Assembly (NCBI GenBank): GCA_949077355.1
Contig: CARUQW010000038.1
Location: forward strand, 1-15,446
From: an uncultured Clostridia bacterium
GTDB taxonomy: Bacteria; Bacillota; Clostridia; TANB77; CAG-508
Direction of reading: 5' to 3'
Length of the DNA: 15,446 bases
The position numbers and the translations under genes were made by a program. Shown piece after piece: positions 7,276-14,077 of this stretch (its first letter is position 1; each line of letters starts with the position of its first letter). Under the pieces are notes generated by a model, which did no database searches, was not told the DNA's origin, and worked only from the letters and a program-made list of their open reading frames with translations.

Positions 7276-8028
7276 ATGAAATTAATTTCTTGGAATGTAA
7301 ACGGAATACGAGCATGTGTCAACAAAGGATTTAAGGACTTTTTTAATCAAATAGAAGCAGACATATTTTGTATTCAAGAAACGAAATGTCAGCCAGGACA
7401 AATTGACTTAGAATTTGAAGGATATAAAAGTTATTGGAATAGTGCAGAGAAAAAAGGATATTCAGGAACAGCAATTTTCACCAAAAAAGAGCCAATTTCA
7501 GTAACCTATGGAATAGGAATTGAAGAACATAACAAAGAAGGACGAATTATCACATTAGAATTTGAAGATTTTTACCTAGTGGATAATTATACACCAAACT
7601 CAAAAAGAGGATTGGAAAGATTAGAATATAGACAAATATGGGAAGACGAGATAAGAAAATACTTACTAAAATTAAATCAAGTAAAACCAGTTATTATGTG
7701 TGGAGATTTAAATGTAGCACATAAAGAAATTGATTTAAAAAATCCAAAAACGAATAGAGGAAATGCAGGATTTACAGATGAAGAAAGAGCAAAGATGACG
7801 GAGTTACTAGGAGCAGGATTTATAGATAGTTTTCGATTTTTGTATCCAGATAAAGAAGAGGCTTATAGTTGGTGGTCTTATATGGGAAAAGCAAGGGAGA
7901 AAAATGTAGGTTGGAGAATTGACTATTTTATTGTTTCGAAGGATATGGAGAATCGAATAAAAGAGGCGAAAATTCATCCTGAAATTATGGGAAGTGACCA
8001 TTGCCCAGTTGAATTAGAACTTGAATAA
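7276..8028 (+). CDS. exoA: Exodeoxyribonuclease III family AP endonuclease
   Basis: This cytoplasmic base-excision-repair enzyme cuts 5' to abasic sites and has 3'-5' exonuclease and 3'-phosphatase activity. The 250-residue length fits the ExoA/Xth family. All active-site motifs are visible: WNVNGIR (6-12), IQETK (33-37, metal-binding Glu35), NYTPNS (104-109), GDLNVAH (143-149, Asp144 and Asn146), WRIDYF (213-218) and the catalytic GSDHCP (239-244, Asp241/His242). AAAGGAAG precedes the ATG at normal spacing. It probably shares a transcript with the AI-2E permease 14 bases downstream. Confidence 0.96.
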   Translation: MKLISWNVNGIRACVNKGFKDFFNQIEADIFCIQETKCQPGQIDLEFEGYKSYWNSAEKKGYSGTAIFTKKEPISVTYGIGIEEHNKEGRIITLEFEDFYLVDNYTPNSKRGLERLEYRQIWEDEIRKYLLKLNQVKPVIMCGDLNVAHKEIDLKNPKTNRGNAGFTDEERAKMTELLGAGFIDSFRFLYPDKEEAYSWWSYMGKAREKNVGWRIDYFIVSKDMENRIKEAKIHPEIMGSDHCPVELELE

Positions 8029-8042
8029 GAAAGGTTGATAAA

Positions 8043-9176
8043 ATGAACGAAATTAAAAATCATGGAAAAAAGTGGATTTATTGGTTTTCATTAGCTGTAG
8101 CCATTATAGTAGTATATAAAGCATTTGATAATTTTGGAGATGTTGTAGGAACAGTTTTTAAATTTTTTGATATTATAACTCCTTTTTTGGTAGGAATTTT
8201 TATTAGTTATTTGTTATATATGCCATGCAAAAAAATAGAAGAGGCCTATTCAAAATCCAAATCGAAAATAATTGCCAGAAAATCAAAGGGATTAGGCATT
8301 TTGACAGTATATCTAATTATATTACTTCTATTAGTGATACTAATTAATTTTATATTGCCAGTAGTATTTGCTAGTGTAGTAGATTTAATTAATAACATAC
8401 AAAATTATTACGAAATAGCTATTAATAAATATAATAATTTGCCAGATGACAATATTTTAAAAAGTGATATAGTAAATGATTTAATAAAAAATATTCAAAA
8501 TCTTAATATTAAGCAATATTTCAAATTAGATAAAATATTAGAATATGTTATGAGTGCTATTGATGCTGTAACAGGATTATTTGATGTTGTAGTTTCTGTT
8601 ATTGTATCAGTCTATATCTTGGCAGAAAGAAAACAAATCATAACAGGAGTTAAGAAATTTGCAGAAGCTATGTTTAAAGAAAAAACTTACAAAAATTTAG
8701 GAAAATACTTTGATAATTCAAATCAAATATTCTTTAAATTTATAGCAAGCCAATTTTTAGATGCGATTATTGTAGGAATTTTAGTAACAATTGCTATGAC
8801 AATTATGGGAATCAAATATGCGCCATTATTAGGATTTTTAATTGGATTATTTAATATGATTCCATACATTGGAGCAATTATTGCTGTAGCAATTTCAGCA
8901 ATTATAACATTAATAACAGGAGGCTTATCACAAGCCATCTGGATGTTGATTGTGGTAATTATTTTACAGCAAATTGATGCTAATATTATTAACCCTAAAA
9001 TTATAGGGCAATCTTTAAAAATAAGTCCATTGTTAGTAATATTTGCCATTACAGTTGGAGGTGCCTACTTTGGAATTATAGGTATGTTTTTAGCAGTTCC
9101 AGCAATTGCAGTAATTAGAATATTAGTAGAAGATTATATGGAATATAAAATAGCAATGAAAAAACAGATAAATTAG
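8043..9176 (+). CDS. AI-2E family transporter (PF01594-type permease)
   Basis: The 377-residue protein is very hydrophobic, with about seven or eight membrane segments. It has the family layout: an N-terminal pair (about 13-32 and 38-58), a third segment (about 84-113), a soluble region, then a C-terminal block of segments from about 172 to 365. Diagnostic motifs are GLFNMIPYIGAIIA, IDANIINPKIIG and the final GGAYFGIIGMFLAVPAIA. Members include the AI-2 exporter TqsA but also Na+/H+ antiporters and sporulation permeases (YtvI), so the substrate is open. AGAAAGG lies 8 bases before the ATG. Confidence 0.9.
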   Translation: MNEIKNHGKKWIYWFSLAVAIIVVYKAFDNFGDVVGTVFKFFDIITPFLVGIFISYLLYMPCKKIEEAYSKSKSKIIARKSKGLGILTVYLIILLLLVILINFILPVVFASVVDLINNIQNYYEIAINKYNNLPDDNILKSDIVNDLIKNIQNLNIKQYFKLDKILEYVMSAIDAVTGLFDVVVSVIVSVYILAERKQIITGVKKFAEAMFKEKTYKNLGKYFDNSNQIFFKFIASQFLDAIIVGILVTIAMTIMGIKYAPLLGFLIGLFNMIPYIGAIIAVAISAIITLITGGLSQAIWMLIVVIILQQIDANIINPKIIGQSLKISPLLVIFAITVGGAYFGIIGMFLAVPAIAVIRILVEDYMEYKIAMKKQIN

Positions 9177-9179
9177 ATT

Positions 9180-9208
9180 TTGAAATTTGTCGAAAAATGT
9201 GATATTTA
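9180..9208 (+). promoter_or_regulatory. Possible promoter of the ATPase pseudogene
   Basis: TTGAAA (9180-9185) and TATTTA (9203-9208) are 17 bases apart, just after the permease stop. The -10 is weak. Confidence 0.3.
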
Positions 9209-9261
9209 ACCACACTAAAACTTCTAAAAATGTGACAGAATATTATTGGAGGTACGAAATT

Positions 9262-10159
9262 ATGAATAGATTAAGAAGAAAAATTGATCAGTATCTTATC
9301 GATTAGAAAGATAGTAGTAATAAAATGCCTTTGATAATAAAAGGTGCAAGACAAATAGGAAAGACGAATGCTATTAAAAATTTTGGAGAGAACAATTACA
9401 AAACATTTATTGAAATAAATTTTGTGTTTCAACCCGAATTTAAAACAATATTTGAAGATGGATTTGTAGTTGATAATATTATAAAAAATATAACATTAAA
9501 AATGCCAGAAGTTGAATTGAATGAAAACGATACTCTAATCTTTTTTGATGAAATGCAAGAATGCGTTAGTACAGCTACTTCGTTGAAAGCATTTAGAGAA
9601 GATGGAAGATATTACTAAATATGCTGGAAGCTTAGATAAGACAAAAATACTTAATTGTTATAGAAAAATATCAGTATTTTTGGGAAATGAAAATAAGAAA
9701 TTCCAAATATCAAAAATTGCCGATGGTGCAAGAAATAGGGAGTATGTTGGGGTGATTGAATGGCTTTCCAATGCAGGTATAATTAATATTAGTTATGCAT
9801 TGGAGCAAGCAAGTTTGCCATTAAAAGGCAATTATAATCCTGACAATTATAGATTGTATTTTGCAGATACAGGATTGTTAATAGGTTCACTAGAAGAAGA
9901 AGTTCAGCATGATTTAAGAAATAATGAAAATATGAATACATATAAAGGTGCTTTATATGAAAATATTGTAGGAGATATGCTTGTAAAAGCAAATGACAAT
10001 GCGACCGTTTCTTTAAATAATTTAATTCATAGTGACAAATATAAAGATATAAAATATGGAATAAAATTGTGTAATAAAAATATTGGATTTAATGGTAAAT
10101 TCTATACATTTCCTTATTTCCTAACATTTTTATTGAAAAGATATTTAAGGGAAAAGTAA
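9262..10159 (+). pseudogene. Decayed AAA (AAA_14) / DUF4143 ATPase
   Basis: A GGAGG (9248-9252) and ATG at 9262 start MNRLRRKIDQYLID, then TAG (9304-9306) interrupts the frame, probably replacing a Trp codon. The same frame continues with Walker A GARQIGKT and Walker B LIFFDE up to EDGRY near 9612. There it runs into a stop at 9616, and the homology resumes in another frame (from about 9605) with DITKYAG and the DUF4143 region to 10159. Intact relatives are about 400-450 residues; here the stretch after Walker B is missing, which both shortens the protein and shifts the frame. A second, in-frame loss seems to remove the nuclease-like segment near 9983-9991, where ENIVGDMLVKA joins directly to NDNATVSLNNL. 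Such ATPases are common, poorly characterised accessory genes in gut anaerobes. The remains are best read as one broken gene, not two small ones. Confidence 0.85.
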
Positions 10160-10165
10160 ATTACT

Positions 10166-10202
10166 AAAATTGCCAAAAGGGACGGACCTTTTTGGCAATT
10201 TT
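10166..10202. repeat. REP-like hairpin with GGGACGGACC apex, probable bidirectional terminator
   Basis: AAAATTGCCAAAA (10166-10178) pairs perfectly with TTTTGGCAATTTT (10190-10202); GG/CC inside can extend the stem around GACGGA. It sits between the convergent ATPase remnant and the COG2426 gene. With A/T-rich flanks on both sides it could terminate either strand. The GGGACGGA core is shared with the hairpin at 7210-7240. Confidence 0.65.
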
Positions 10203-10211
10203 GTATTATTA

Positions 10212-10712
10212 CTAATTTCTTTGTAGTAAATATTGAATACCTCCATTTGCCATAGCTGTTAAGGTAAGGACAATAATACCAGCAGTAATAACACCAGCAA
10301 CAATTGGTGGAATTGCTTTTTTGGGTGGTAAATCTAAAAAGTTAGCAATTAAAGAACCAACCCATGCTCCTGTACCAGGTAAAGGAATTGCTACAAATAG
10401 AAATAATCCAAGAGCTGTGAAGTTTTGTAGTTTTTCGCTTTCAGCAATTTTTTTTGTGGCTCTTTCAGAAGCCCAATCGATTACTATTTTAAATGGTTTC
10501 CATCTTCCAAAAAAGTCAAATAGAGGTCTTATATATTTTACAATGAAATAGATAGGAATAATATTTCCAATAAAGCTACAAATAAAAGCTTCAATATAAT
10601 TTAAGTGAAAAGTAAAGACACCAATTGGAATAGCACCTCTTAATTCGATGATTGGTATCATTCCTACAATTCCTGTTAAAAGATATTTTATAATAAGTGG
10701 TAAGCTAGCCAT
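10212..10712 (-). CDS. COG2426-type small multidrug export family membrane protein
   Basis: The 166-residue product is an integral membrane protein of the Sm_multidrug_ex (PF06695) type. It begins with a hydrophobic segment holding GMIPIIELRGAIPIGV (about 17-32), the family signature. A second segment (about 41-60), a cytoplasmic loop rich in Lys/Arg/Glu (about 70-95), the PLPGTGAWVGSLIA motif (about 110-123) and a final helix (about 135-155) follow. The multidrug annotation is historical; the ELRGAIP and PLPGTGAW motifs also resemble re-entrant loops of DedA-like proteins, so the substrate is unknown. AGAAAGGAAG precedes the ATG on the minus strand, and a promoter is visible upstream. Confidence 0.88.
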   Translation of the reverse strand: MASLPLIIKYLLTGIVGMIPIIELRGAIPIGVFTFHLNYIEAFICSFIGNIIPIYFIVKYIRPLFDFFGRWKPFKIVIDWASERATKKIAESEKLQNFTALGLFLFVAIPLPGTGAWVGSLIANFLDLPPKKAIPPIVAGVITAGIIVLTLTAMANGGIQYLLQRN

Positions 10713-10746
10713 TTTTTTCTTCCTTTCTGATTAAAAATTCTTTTGT

Positions 10747-10775
10747 ATTGTACTATAAAAAAAATGAATTGTCTA
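10747..10775 (-). promoter_or_regulatory. Promoter of the COG2426 gene
   Basis: On the minus strand, TAGACA (complement of 10770-10775), 17 bases, TACAAT (complement of 10747-10752). Each hexamer matches consensus at five of six positions. It leaves a leader of roughly 28 bases. Confidence 0.6.
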
Positions 10776-10824
10776 GTCCTAAATATGCTAAAGAAACCTT
10801 TCTATAATCCTAGTTTTAATTTAA

Positions 10825-10853
10825 TTGACATTATAAGTAATTTATGTTAATAT
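10825..10853 (+). promoter_or_regulatory. Promoter of the small unknown gene
   Basis: TTGACA (10825-10830) and TAATAT (10848-10853) are 17 bases apart, with TG two bases before the -10 (extended -10). A TATAAT at 10853-10858 also exists but would need a 22-base spacer. Confidence 0.5.
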
Positions 10854-10897
10854 ATAATTATGAAACTAGTAGAGAATCATAAGGAAGGAGTATGCTT

Positions 10898-11119
10898 ATG
10901 AAACAACATATCTTTGTACCAGGAAAGGAAGTTTCTCCTATATACATCTGCCCTAAATGGCCCCCACATAAGCGAAGTAAAGAAAATGTAGAAGAAGTTA
11001 TTAGATCAGATTATAATCCCGAAGAAGGAAGAAAATTCGAAGTAACAAGAATAGGAGAAGGAGTGAAGGAGTATATAGAATCAGAAGGGGAGAAATGGAA
11101 AACAAAGAATAAAGAGTAG
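10898..11119 (+). CDS. Small hypothetical protein
   Basis: I do not recognise this 73-residue protein. The ATG at 10898 is preferred because AAGGAAGGAG (10881-10890) is 7 bases upstream; the ATG at 10892 is only one base from it. The product has no membrane segment or signal peptide. The N-terminal third holds IYICPKWPPHKRSK with a single Cys. The rest is strongly charged (VEEVI, NPEEGRKFEV, GEGVKEYIESEGEKWKTKNKE), probably helical and cytoplasmic. It has its own promoter, a strong ribosome binding site and a strong terminator, so it is very likely a real, well-translated gene just upstream of the paralog array. Confidence 0.72.
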   Translation: MKQHIFVPGKEVSPIYICPKWPPHKRSKENVEEVIRSDYNPEEGRKFEVTRIGEGVKEYIESEGEKWKTKNKE

Positions 11120-11123
11120 AGGT

Positions 11124-11149
11124 GAGGTCGCAATGCGGCCTCTTTTATT
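11124..11149 (+). terminator. Rho-independent terminator of the small gene
   Basis: GAGGTCGC (11124-11131) pairs with GCGGCCTC (11135-11142) through eight pairs including one G-U. The loop is AAT and the tail TTTTATT. It starts four bases after the stop codon. Confidence 0.88.
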
Positions 11150-11199
11150 GCATTCAAAAAACATGAATATTTTCAAAGATAAACCTTAGTTAGAATATA

Positions 11200-11229
11200 T
11201 TGACATAATCTGCTAATAAAAAATAGAAT
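11200..11229 (+). promoter_or_regulatory. Promoter of paralog 1
   Basis: TTGACA (11200-11205), 18 bases, TAGAAT (11224-11229). The same promoter layout precedes paralogs 2 and 3. A conserved short leader follows, ending in AAAGGAAGAG before the ATG. Confidence 0.7.
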
Positions 11230-11264
11230 TTATATGAAAATAAAGTCGAAAGGAAGAGAAAAAA

Positions 11265-12056
11265 ATGAGCAAAAGAAGAAAAATGTCAATTACAATTTTT
11301 ATGATTATGATGGTAGGAATTTTTACACTATCAACGAAAGTAGAAGCAGCCTTGCAAGCAAATGGAGGAACACCTGTAACAGCTAATTTAAATGATTGGA
11401 TAAAGGCAGTAAGGCAGATGCAAGCAACAGGAGGGACTTTAGGTTTAACCGATACGATAAATACAAATTTAACAAGTTCAAATAAAAATATGGATATTCA
11501 TATGCAAAAAAATACGGAGTATGGAGCAATGGCGATTTTGTCAGCATCAGCATATGGAAATCCCAATAAAATAACAGATGGACAAACAACAACAGGTAAT
11601 GCTTCTGGAATACAAATTAAATTAAATGAAGAATGGGTAGCGGCAGGAAGAAGTGATACTTATATTGGAAATATGAAAAGTGCATCAGGAAGATACTGGA
11701 ATAATTATGGAACAGGAAATGGAAGTAATTCAAAAAATGGTGATGCCATGGCGGAGACAGATGGATGGCATGGCAGCACAGATAATAGTTGGCTTAGACA
11801 TATATGTAGAGGCGTTCGAGGAACTGATACACCTCATGCAGAATGTGCTTTTGTACGAGCTAGGTCTTCTGGATTATTTGGCTTTTACGGTTGTGCATAC
11901 GATTGTACACATCAAAGGTATGTTAATGGAACAAATTGGGCAGTGTGTGATTATCATACAGGGGGAATAGGTTTCGATGCAGGATGTAGGAAAGCAGGGT
12001 ATTATGAAAAAGTGCATACAAGTAGAGCATGTGTAGTTGTAGGAAGTGGGGTGTAG
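11265..12056 (+). CDS. Secreted Cys-rich C-type-lectin-like variable protein, paralog 1
   Basis: The 263-residue product begins with a signal peptide (MSKRRK, then a hydrophobic core to about 24) with a likely cleavage after VEA (26-28). Residues 29-125 are nearly identical in all three paralogs, including DIHMQKNTEYGAMAIL (77-92) and TTTGNASG (108-115). These resemble the [W]DxHLxKNxEWGAVAYL and TTGNxxGIYDMSG motifs that I know from FGE/C-type-lectin-like proteins of gut Clostridia. YWNNYGTGNGSNSKNGDAMA (144-163) is also shared. From about 165 the sequence is specific to this copy. It keeps WxxHxC (176-181), ECAFVR (193-198), LFGF, CxxH (228-231) and a RACVVVGSGV end, with seven Cys in total. 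Ribosome binding site AAAGGAAGAG. A ligand-binding surface or secreted protein is an inference; no catalytic site is evident. Confidence 0.78.
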   Translation: MSKRRKMSITIFMIMMVGIFTLSTKVEAALQANGGTPVTANLNDWIKAVRQMQATGGTLGLTDTINTNLTSSNKNMDIHMQKNTEYGAMAILSASAYGNPNKITDGQTTTGNASGIQIKLNEEWVAAGRSDTYIGNMKSASGRYWNNYGTGNGSNSKNGDAMAETDGWHGSTDNSWLRHICRGVRGTDTPHAECAFVRARSSGLFGFYGCAYDCTHQRYVNGTNWAVCDYHTGGIGFDAGCRKAGYYEKVHTSRACVVVGSGV

Positions 12057-12072
12057 ATAAAATGGAAAACAA

Positions 12073-12102
12073 AAGGGGAGATACTTGATGAGAGAAAAGT
12101 GA
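12073..12102 (+). other. Ribosome-binding-site-like start with a 4-codon frame in spacer 1-2
   Basis: AAGGGGAG (12073-12080) stands 7 bases before ATG (12088), which reads MREK and stops. The corresponding place in the next spacer has the same layout. It may be the remnant of a gene start duplicated with each unit. Confidence 0.3.
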
Positions 12103-12181
12103 AAAGTAAATAATTTTTTGATATAAAAAAATAACTAAATCTAAACAAAAATATAGTTATACGGTTAATGCTTATTACATA

Positions 12182-12211
12182 TTGACATAATTTGCTCATA
12201 AAAAATAAAAT
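12182..12211 (+). promoter_or_regulatory. Promoter of paralog 2
   Basis: TTGACA (12182-12187), 18 bases, TAAAAT (12206-12211), in the same position relative to the ATG as in paralogs 1 and 3. Confidence 0.7.
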
Positions 12212-12246
12212 TGACATGAAAATAAAGTCGAAAGGAAGAGGAAAAA

Positions 12247-13053
12247 ATGAGCAAAAGAAGAAAAATGTCAATGATAATTTTTATGATTATGATAGTAGGA
12301 ATTTTTATACTATCAACGAAAGCAGAAGCAGCCTTGCAGGCAAATGGGGGAACACCTCTAACAGCAAATTTAAATAATTGGATAAGTGCAGTAAGGCAAA
12401 TGCAAGCAACAGGAGGAACACTAGGATTAACAGATACCATAAATACGAATTTAACAAGTTCAAATAAAAATATGGATATTCATATGCAAAAAAATACAGA
12501 ATATGGAGCTATGGCAATTTTGTCAGCATCAGCATATGGAAATCCAAATAAAATAACAGATGGACAAACAACAACAGGTAATGCATCAGGAATACAAATT
12601 AAATTAAATGAGGAATGGGTGGCAGCAGGTCCTAATATTACTCAGGTAGGGAAGATGAAAAATGCAGCTGCTAGATATTGGAACAATTATGGAACAGGGA
12701 ACGGAAGCAATTCGAAGAATGGAGATGCTATGGCAGAAACGAATGGGTGGCATGGAAGCTCAAATAATCGATGGATTCTTCACTATTGTAATGCAAATGG
12801 TGGAGCACTATTTGATGGAGTAGCATCAGATTGTGGATTGGTTCGTGCATGTGGAGAGGCTATTTTTGGATTTAATGGATGTTCTTATAATAGGACAGCA
12901 GGGGATGCTGGTTGGCCATATGCTGCATGTGCTTTGCATGGATATGAGGGTCAAGTAAAGAATAAGTATTATAATCAATCTTCTTTATATGCAGGGTATG
13001 TAGGAAAAGTACATTATGGGAGAGCCTGTGTAGTAGTAGGAAGCGGAGTATAA
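12247..13053 (+). CDS. Secreted Cys-rich C-type-lectin-like variable protein, paralog 2
   Basis: At 268 residues this is the longest copy. Signal peptide and residues 1-115 are identical to paralog 3; the stretch GIQIKLNEEWVAAG (115-128) instead matches paralog 1. Its own variable part begins near 129 (PNITQVGKMKNAAAR replaces the RSDTY type) and again from 165. It contains WILHYC (176-181), DCGLVR (195-200), IFGFNGC (206-212), GWPYAACALH (222-231) and RACVVVGSGV, with six Cys (181, 196, 202, 212, 228, 261). The variable part carries insertions relative to the other copies, including KNKYYNQSSLYAGYVG. The fold and secretion inferences are the same as for paralog 1; the binding target is unknown. 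Confidence 0.78.
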   Translation: MSKRRKMSMIIFMIMIVGIFILSTKAEAALQANGGTPLTANLNNWISAVRQMQATGGTLGLTDTINTNLTSSNKNMDIHMQKNTEYGAMAILSASAYGNPNKITDGQTTTGNASGIQIKLNEEWVAAGPNITQVGKMKNAAARYWNNYGTGNGSNSKNGDAMAETNGWHGSSNNRWILHYCNANGGALFDGVASDCGLVRACGEAIFGFNGCSYNRTAGDAGWPYAACALHGYEGQVKNKYYNQSSLYAGYVGKVHYGRACVVVGSGV

Positions 13054-13070
13054 ATAAAATCAAAAAGAAA

Positions 13071-13106
13071 GAGGAGGGAATATTGATGAAAAAAAGTGAA
13101 AAATAA
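13071..13106 (+). other. Ribosome-binding-site-like start with a 6-codon frame in spacer 2-3
   Basis: GAGGAGGG (13071-13078) stands 7 bases before ATG (13086), which reads MKKSEK and stops. The local sequence resembles both the corresponding part of spacer 1-2 and the start region of the prepilin-like gene (TTG-AAA-AAA near 14057). Confidence 0.35.
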
Positions 13107-13178
13107 GTAAATTTTATAAATAAAAGAATAACTAAATCTAAACAAAAATCTAGTCATAAGGTTGATACTTAACAGATA

Positions 13179-13208
13179 TTGACATAATTTACTCATAAAA
13201 AATAAAAT
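13179..13208 (+). promoter_or_regulatory. Promoter of paralog 3
   Basis: TTGACA (13179-13184), 18 bases, TAAAAT (13203-13208). The hexamers are the same as for paralog 2, and the leader to the ATG at 13244 is identical. Confidence 0.7.
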
Positions 13209-13243
13209 TGACATGAAAATAAAGTCGAAAGGAAGAGGAAAAA

Positions 13244-14032
13244 ATGAGCAAAAGAAGAAAAATGTCAATGATAATTTTTATGATTATGATAGTAGGAATT
13301 TTTATACTATCAACGAAAGCAGAAGCAGCCTTGCAGGCAAATGGGGGAACACCTCTAACAGCAAATTTAAATAATTGGATAAGTGCAGTAAGGCAAATGC
13401 AAGCAACAGGAGGAACACTAGGATTAACAGATACCATAAATACGAATTTAACAAGTTCGAATAAAAATATGGATATTCATATGCAAAAAAATACGGAGTA
13501 TGGAGCAATGGCAATTTTGTCAGCATCAGCGTATGGGAATCCTAATAAAATAACAGATGGACAAACGACAACAGGTAATGCTTCAGGTGTAGTAATAAAA
13601 TTGAATAAAGAATGGGCAGCTGCAGAAGGAAGTGATACTTATGTTACAAATATGAAGGGAGCAGCAGGAAGATACTGGAATAATTATGGAACAGGAAATG
13701 GAAGTAATTCGAAGAATGGAGATGCCATGGCAGAAACCGAAGGATGGCATGGAAGTACTGGTAATTCTTGGCTTTGGCATCAGTGCGTAGGCTTTCCGAC
13801 GGCTGGTCCTTGCGGTGATTGTGCATTCGTGCGTGGCTATGGGCAAAGTTTATTTGGATTTTTTGGTCAATCTTACAATGGAGAAATTCGCATGTCTGCT
13901 GGTAAGTGGGTTGGAATGAAATGTCCTTCGCATGGAGGGAGCGTAGGATACGATAGAGAATATGGGAAAGCTGGATATGTTAGGAATAACTACCATGGAA
14001 GAGCCTGTGTAGTAGTAGGTTCAGGAGTTTAG
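13244..14032 (+). CDS. Secreted Cys-rich C-type-lectin-like variable protein, paralog 3
   Basis: The 262-residue product has the same signal peptide and first 115 residues as paralog 2, then its own GVVIKLNKEWAAAE. The segment GSDTYVTNMKGAAGRYWNNY (129-148) is closer to paralog 1, so this copy looks mosaic. The variable part has WLWHQC (176-181), CGDCAFVR (190-197), LFGFFG, KCPSH (226-230), GKAGY and RACVVVGSGV, with five Cys (181, 190, 193, 227, 255). The stop is 45 bases before the ATG of the prepilin-like gene, with no terminator seen between, so read-through into it is plausible. The C-type-lectin-like call is inferred from short motif resemblance only. Confidence 0.78.
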   Translation: MSKRRKMSMIIFMIMIVGIFILSTKAEAALQANGGTPLTANLNNWISAVRQMQATGGTLGLTDTINTNLTSSNKNMDIHMQKNTEYGAMAILSASAYGNPNKITDGQTTTGNASGVVIKLNKEWAAAEGSDTYVTNMKGAAGRYWNNYGTGNGSNSKNGDAMAETEGWHGSTGNSWLWHQCVGFPTAGPCGDCAFVRGYGQSLFGFFGQSYNGEIRMSAGKWVGMKCPSHGGSVGYDREYGKAGYVRNNYHGRACVVVGSGV

Positions 14033-14077
14033 ATAAATAGTTATGAATAGATTAGATTGAAAAAACAGGAGAAAAGA

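Larger units (their letters stand above)
11200..14032 (+). repeat. Tandem array of three ~1-kb promoter-plus-gene units
   Basis: Three units, each with promoter, ~30-base leader and gene, start 982 and 997 bases apart (ATGs at 11265, 12247, 13244). Units 2 and 3 read identical by eye for about 277 bases (12195-12471). They then differ only by silent changes until about codon 115, after which the proteins diverge. The tail encoding RACVVVGSGV is again conserved. The spacers before units 2 and 3 share AATAACTAAATCTAAAC and neighbouring bases. Confidence 0.88.

Noticed and set aside
9325..10159. Two separate small genes (9325-9618 and 9602-10159)
   Set aside because: Together with the piece from 9262 they are consecutive parts of one ATPase family protein; neither part has a proper ribosome binding site at its apparent start.
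11680..11970. Overlapping plus-strand reading frame inside paralog 1, and similar minus-strand frames across the array
   Set aside because: They lack ribosome binding sites and recur only because the underlying genes are duplicated; they are out-of-frame shadows.
11790..14032. Diversity-generating retroelement variable regions in the three paralogs
   Set aside because: No reverse transcriptase or template repeat is in the window. The variable parts differ by indels and all base types, not by substitutions at template adenines only. A retroelement outside the window is not excluded.
11200..14032. CRISPR-like repeat array
   Set aside because: The repeated units are about 1 kb genes with promoters; there are no short regularly spaced repeats.
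14057..14077. TTG start for the prepilin-like gene
   Set aside because: The AGGAG at 14067-14071 falls inside that extension and is ideally placed for ATG 14078.
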